This document shows positions 22,394-25,955 of a stretch of 25,955 bases of DNA, piece by piece. Position 1 is the first letter of the stretch. Each line of letters begins with the position of its first letter. Origin of the DNA: Pelargonium cotyledonis. Lineage: Eukaryota; Streptophyta; Magnoliopsida; Geraniales; Geraniaceae. The stretch lies in the NCBI GenBank assembly GCA_036897625.1, contig JAYMTA010000623.1, forward strand, positions 1 through 25,955. The letters are read 5' to 3'. The translations under genes and the position numbers were made by a program. The notes under the pieces were generated by a model, which was not told the DNA's origin, did no database searches, and saw only the letters and a list, made by a program, of their open reading frames with translations.

Positions 22394-25300
22394 CTAACTC
22401 TAGAAACAAAAATAACAAAAAAAATTGTGAAACCAACTACACTGCATCATCCAAAATAACAAGCAAAAGCTAATGTTTACATATATTACACTGAGAAATA
22501 GAAGATAACAAGAAAAAAATAAAAATACATATGATATATATATATAATCTTGCACCTTCATGGATTCTGGTGTAAGGTTCGATTTTAGCTGATTCTGGAA
22601 AAAAGAAACCAATCCAGCTAGAGAGGTTTGAGGAACATCTCGAGTAGCATATCTTAGAGTGCGCATCCACGAACTGGGTTCGGGTTTTTTTTTGTGCGTA
22701 ATCTTTTCTCTACGAGCAATACCGTTGTCTCCAAGGCTCGAACTCGGAGACCTTAAGAAAACCAAGCACTTATGTTATTTCGGACTTCCTCTTCGAGCTA
22801 CATATACATTCGGGATATGGGTTTTCATAGAAAGATTCTTCGGTCCTGAAACGTGCTCGACCTTTGATTCCGGGCAATGCCCCTCCTCGTTTTCTTGGAG
22901 CTCCTTGCCTGCATTTTTATAGGACAACAGCTATTGTTCATGTTTGTCGAAACTAGACTTACAATTAGATTACTATTTGACTTCTTTTTAAAGTTCACAT
23001 ACTGATCTTAAACGAGATTATGGAATCCAATTTATGAAACCAAATATAGTCGAACAATGTTTTTAGACTGTGGAAGTCAAACACAGTTACGCTGGTTCAC
23101 TGAACCATATCATAGTTCTTTATATAAATTACAAAGGAAAAACAGTCGAAATGATCCATGAGCAATGAGGACCCGACCAATTTGGTCTATGAACCAATTT
23201 TATAGCAAAATGGTCCCTCCAACTATTGAAAACAGACCAAAATGATCTCCAATATTAACTTTTGTTAGTTTGTATGTCAGTTTTGTTGACGTAGCATTAA
23301 AAATAAAATAAAAAATGAAAATGATATTTAACAGGTGTTGTCGAGGACCATTTTGGTCGGCTTTCAACAGTTGAGGAAACATTTTGGCATAAAATTAGTT
23401 TTGGAACCAAACGGATCAGGTAATATAGTTCATGCTCCGTTTTAGTAAATTTTTCAATTACAAACGGGTGAACAAGTTTACCTGTTTTTATGCATCTGTT
23501 GTACAAGATATGATAATGCCGATACTTTTTTCAACTTCCCCGTTTCGAGCATATCAAAAACTTGGACAAGTCCCTTCCTGCAGATAGAAAGGTAAATAGT
23601 TGTAATTTTCGTATGAAAACGCAATAATTGCTTCACATTACGTTTCCGTTTGAATCTAGTGAGAGGTCTGTTTCAGAGAATTCTATACAAATTAGGCAAT
23701 TTGAACCCAAACCAGCAAGTTACCCGAAACCCGACCCACATTTTATGGGTTCGAGTTGCACCTAAAAGTCTGGTTAATTTTTAGATCGTGTTCAGGCTAG
23801 GTCCCGAACCATACCTGCCCAATATACAACTTATATTTCTATAAGAAGTTCTAGGAATGTTTCATTGCAACTCTATGTCGAACATGACTCCAACCCAAAA
23901 GTTCAAGCTAATAGATGGAGCCTAACTAGTATATCAAGTGGCGTTAGACTTCCTCTATGTCAAACATGACTCCAACCCAAAAGTTTAAGCTAATAGATGG
24001 AGCTTATCTAGTATATCAAGTGGCATTAGACTTCCCATAACATTCTTTCAACGTAGGATTCATTAATACTCCCTCTCGTGTGAAGGTTGTATAAGATAAC
24101 GAACCAAAAAGAGAGGCAACAAAGACGAGTATATCAAGTAGCGACAGACGAGTATTACATTCTTTCAGTGTGGGAGTCCTTATATTCTACAATGTGAATG
24201 CAAAAAACTAAACTAGCCTTGAGCACTTTCTTACGAGATTTTAAATTTTTAGTACAGGGAATACCTGTCTGGGACGATCGTCTTTCGATATCCTAAAAAT
24301 CTGCGGTGCCCCTCCACTGCTCTTGCCATGTTGCCCGAATGTGACGGAACGAATACATCACTCTCTACCGAAATAATATAATCAAGTGCTGCATTTTGAG
24401 ATGCATGATCAGCAAACGCTCCCAATTCTTCTTTAGATGCAATTGTTTCCTGTCATCAGTCCGATTCATTGCGGGGGCTTATTGCTTTATTAGTAACTAG
24501 TATTATAGGTCGAGTACATCAATCAATTTTGATAGCGTAATTATGAAACAAAAGAATTATGCTCCAAAACTCTTCGTAGTAACCATTTTGTGTCAAATTG
24601 TACCTCAATTATATTTATGCTCCAATTTAGTCCTCTTAGCCTCCATTTTGTGTCAACTTCATCCCCCACTTAAATTTTGTTCTAGTTTAGTCCTCTTAAT
24701 ACCCATTTTTGCGCCAACTTGGTCCCCAATTTAATTAATACATTAGTTACAAAATGATCACCATACCATATGTGTAGGGGGAGCAATTTGGCACAAAATG
24801 GATACTAAGAGGACTAAATTAGAATACAATTAGTGGGGACCAATTGGCTAAGTGGGCAAATTGGAACAACATAGACATTAAAAGGACTAATTCAGAATTT
24901 AAAAAATAAATTGGGGCCCATTTTAAAACATTTTCCTTAAACAAAATGATTGACAAACCTTGAAGACTAGATTAGGGAAGCAAGATCGGAGCTCTGAAAG
25001 GTGAGAATCACCACCGTAGATTTCCCCGGCTGCTATATAAATCGTTGTTGTCAGAGGAAAACCGAGGGCTTGAAGAAAGATTCCAACCTCCTTGGGAGTA
25101 AGCGGACAAAGGCCACCTATCCGCTGTTCTGTTGAGTTTATCTTTTTCACTTTCCAATGATTTGTGTTCTCCCTAGAGAAAAGAAGAAGATGAGCATTAG
25201 TTGCTAACTACAAGACATTACCAACAGTCGAAAAAGTCACCCCTTATTTACATCTCCTAGAAAAGGAATGTGTAGGGTATAGAGATTAGACACAAACCCG

Positions 25301-25822
25301 CATACACCAAAAATGCGGGTTTTGGTCGCACAGAAATAGACCTGATTAAGGTGTGCATATCGGGTCGGGCAACCCATACATTTCCTTCACACAGAAACGC
25401 AGCCCGACCCGCAGCTCTTGCAGGTAAGGCTTAGGTGAGGTCTTTCCAACCCGACCCAAAATCTGAATTGTCATATCTAGTTTGGAACAAAATACGTGGT
25501 GGATCTAGATCATGACACGACCATCCATTTAAAATACGTGGTGGATCTAGATCATGACACAAGTACTATGTGATCACCACAAGGTCAGTGGGAACCACAT
25601 ATGTATAATCTCATGCCTTTCACTCACACGCATTCGTAAAAGTCGTATTCAAATTTCCTCACCTCATTATCCTGAGCTCTTCTGATTCTGCATCAGTCAG
25701 ACCATAAGTACAACCGGTAAACGATAACATATCTTTCTCATATCTCAGATGAAGAGCTATATATCTTCCTCCGCGCGATCTCAGACGCTCCACCAGCTTC
25801 TGTGGTGTCACCGGCATGCATG
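22394..25822 (-). CDS. O-fucosyltransferase family protein, 3' part only
   Basis: The 5' exons lie beyond the right edge. Visible exons, in phase: 25822-25663, 25172-24959, 24449-24265, 23577-23482 and 22751-22556, then probably 22399-22394. The protein reads [38 protein letters not shown], then [60 protein letters not shown] and [19 protein letters not shown]. These are hallmarks of the plant O-FucT (GT106/GT65-like) family: the HLRYE strand, the CPLTP block, the GEIYGG loop and the nucleotide-sugar-side FxxxSGNMA..EGHRR block. Members are Golgi glycosyltransferases acting in pectin or other glycan synthesis; this one's substrate is unknown. The tail after residues QQMHKN is Ser/Lys-rich and unlike the more usual C-termini. 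Two endings are possible: splicing at AAG/GTGCAAG (22556) to AGT-TAG, or read-through to a TAG at 22400-22402. Confidence 0.85.
23180..23411. mobile_element. MITE-like long inverted repeat in an O-FucT intron
   Basis: The left arm 23180-23250 (TTTGGTC...AATTTTATAGCAAAATGG...CAACTATTGAAAACAGACCAAAATGATC) matches the complement of the right arm 23341-23411 over about 70 bp with roughly three quarters identity. The loop is about 90 bp and AT-rich. No transposase frame is present. Target-site duplications are not clear. Confidence 0.7.
23690..23830. repeat. CCCGAACCC/GGGTTCG dispersed repeat copy
   Basis: AACCCAAACC, CCCGAAACCCGACCC, ATGGGTTCGAG and a later GTCCCGAACC occur within 140 bp, with complementary words on either side of CACATTTTATG. 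The same vocabulary is found near 4080-4240, 12180-12310 and 25290-25470. Boundaries are approximate. Confidence 0.45.
23871..24034. repeat. 82-bp tandem duplication
   Basis: Two copies, 23871-23952 and 23953-24034, differ at only a few positions. Each starts CTCTATGTC(G/A)AACATGACTCC and ends AGTGGC(G/A)TTAGACTTCC. A shorter relic, GAGTATATCAAGTAGCG-ACAGACGAGT, occurs at about 24127. It is in the intron 23578-24264. Confidence 0.85.
24583..24920. repeat. 60-bp repeat units in direct then inverted orientation
   Basis: CCATTTTGTGTCAA-type unit starts are at 24583, 24643 and 24703, exactly 60 bp apart, each followed by CTCCAATTTAGTCCTCTTA or a close variant. After a centre at about 24740-24780 the same units return on the other strand (TTTGGCACAAAATGGATACTAAGAGGACTAAATTAGAA, then AAAAGGACTAATTCAGAA). 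The whole can fold into a long hairpin. It lies in the intron 24450-24958, ending about 40 bp before the exon at 24959. Confidence 0.8.
25290..25470. repeat. second CGGGTT/AACCCG dispersed repeat copy in O-FucT
   Basis: AAACCCGCATAC, AATGCGGGTTTTGG, ATCGGGTCGGGCAACCCATAC, GCAGCCCGACCCGCAG and CCAACCCGACCC lie within 180 bp, with complementary words facing each other around 25300-25320 and 25360-25450. It belongs to the same word family as 23690-23830. It is in the intron 25173-25662. Confidence 0.45.
25489..25560. repeat. 30-bp perfect direct repeat, period 42
   Basis: Bases 25489-25518 and 25531-25560 are identical: AAAATACGTGGTGGATCTAG followed by ATCATGACAC. Twelve bases separate them. 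Perfect identity inside an intron suggests a recent duplication. Confidence 0.9.
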
Positions 25823-25955
25823 CTCAGAACCTAATTTAACAGGAATCCCCATAGGAGACCTCTTAAAAATATAAATACTGAAAGGATAGATAGCAGTAGG
25901 ACCACTTAGGTCATGTTTCTAACATTACACGACAAACTACGAGTGACGTTCTATA
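25823..25955 (-). other. intron sequence of the O-FucT gene at the window edge
   Basis: This is upstream of the exon that begins at 25822 after CTGAG. The alternative acceptor TTAG at about 25832 is excluded because it would put an in-frame TGA into the coding frame. No further exon is recognised before the window ends. Confidence 0.5.

Noticed and set aside
22186..22473. 95-codon open frame on the plus strand
   Set aside because: It has low-complexity Asn/Lys-rich ends and no family match, and lies over the probable 3' end of the O-FucT gene on the other strand.

Overview
The window is nuclear DNA from a flowering plant, most likely a eudicot. It is AT-rich, the genes are split by many GT-AG introns, the products are land-plant families (TBL acetyltransferase-like, plastid FtsHi, apoplastic invertase inhibitor), and the introns carry MITE-like and other dispersed repeats. 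Nothing is organised as a bacterial operon. No CRISPR array, rRNA or tRNA gene was seen. Gene models were built by hand from splice sites, reading phase and remembered protein families; no alignment was run.

Layout: (1) 1-1059, the 5' leader of a plus-strand gene, with a degenerate repeat array. (2) 1060-3878 (+), a complete three-exon TRICHOME BIREFRINGENCE-LIKE gene, followed by about 2 kb that may hold a 3'UTR intron and exon. (3) 5895-9907 (-), a complete 12-exon FAS2 gene (CAF-1 p60 subunit), with two E2F-like sites just upstream. (4) 10726-11268 (-), an intronless invertase/pectin methylesterase inhibitor most like C/VIF2. (5) 11269-13108, intergenic DNA with two exon-like fragments and dispersed repeats. 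(6) 13109-21857 (-), a complete 16-exon FTSHI4-type gene for a proteolytically inactive plastid FtsH-like AAA protein. (7) 22394-25822 (-), the 3' part of an O-fucosyltransferase-family gene whose 5' exons lie beyond the right edge.

The genes serve unrelated jobs: wall polysaccharide modification, replication-coupled chromatin assembly, control of sucrose cleavage or wall esterification, plastid development and glycosylation. They are neighbours rather than a pathway. From memory, Arabidopsis has FTSHI4, an O-FucT gene, C/VIF2 and FAS2 close together on chromosome 5 (At5g64580-At5g64630), so the block looks like conserved microsynteny with a local rearrangement.

The most notable details are a GC-AG intron and a 27-nt microexon in FAS2, a 22-residue tandem repeat in the FAS2 tail, the E2F-like sites, the loss of the zinc-protease motif in FTSHI4, and several repeat arrays in introns. 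I see no convincing undescribed system.
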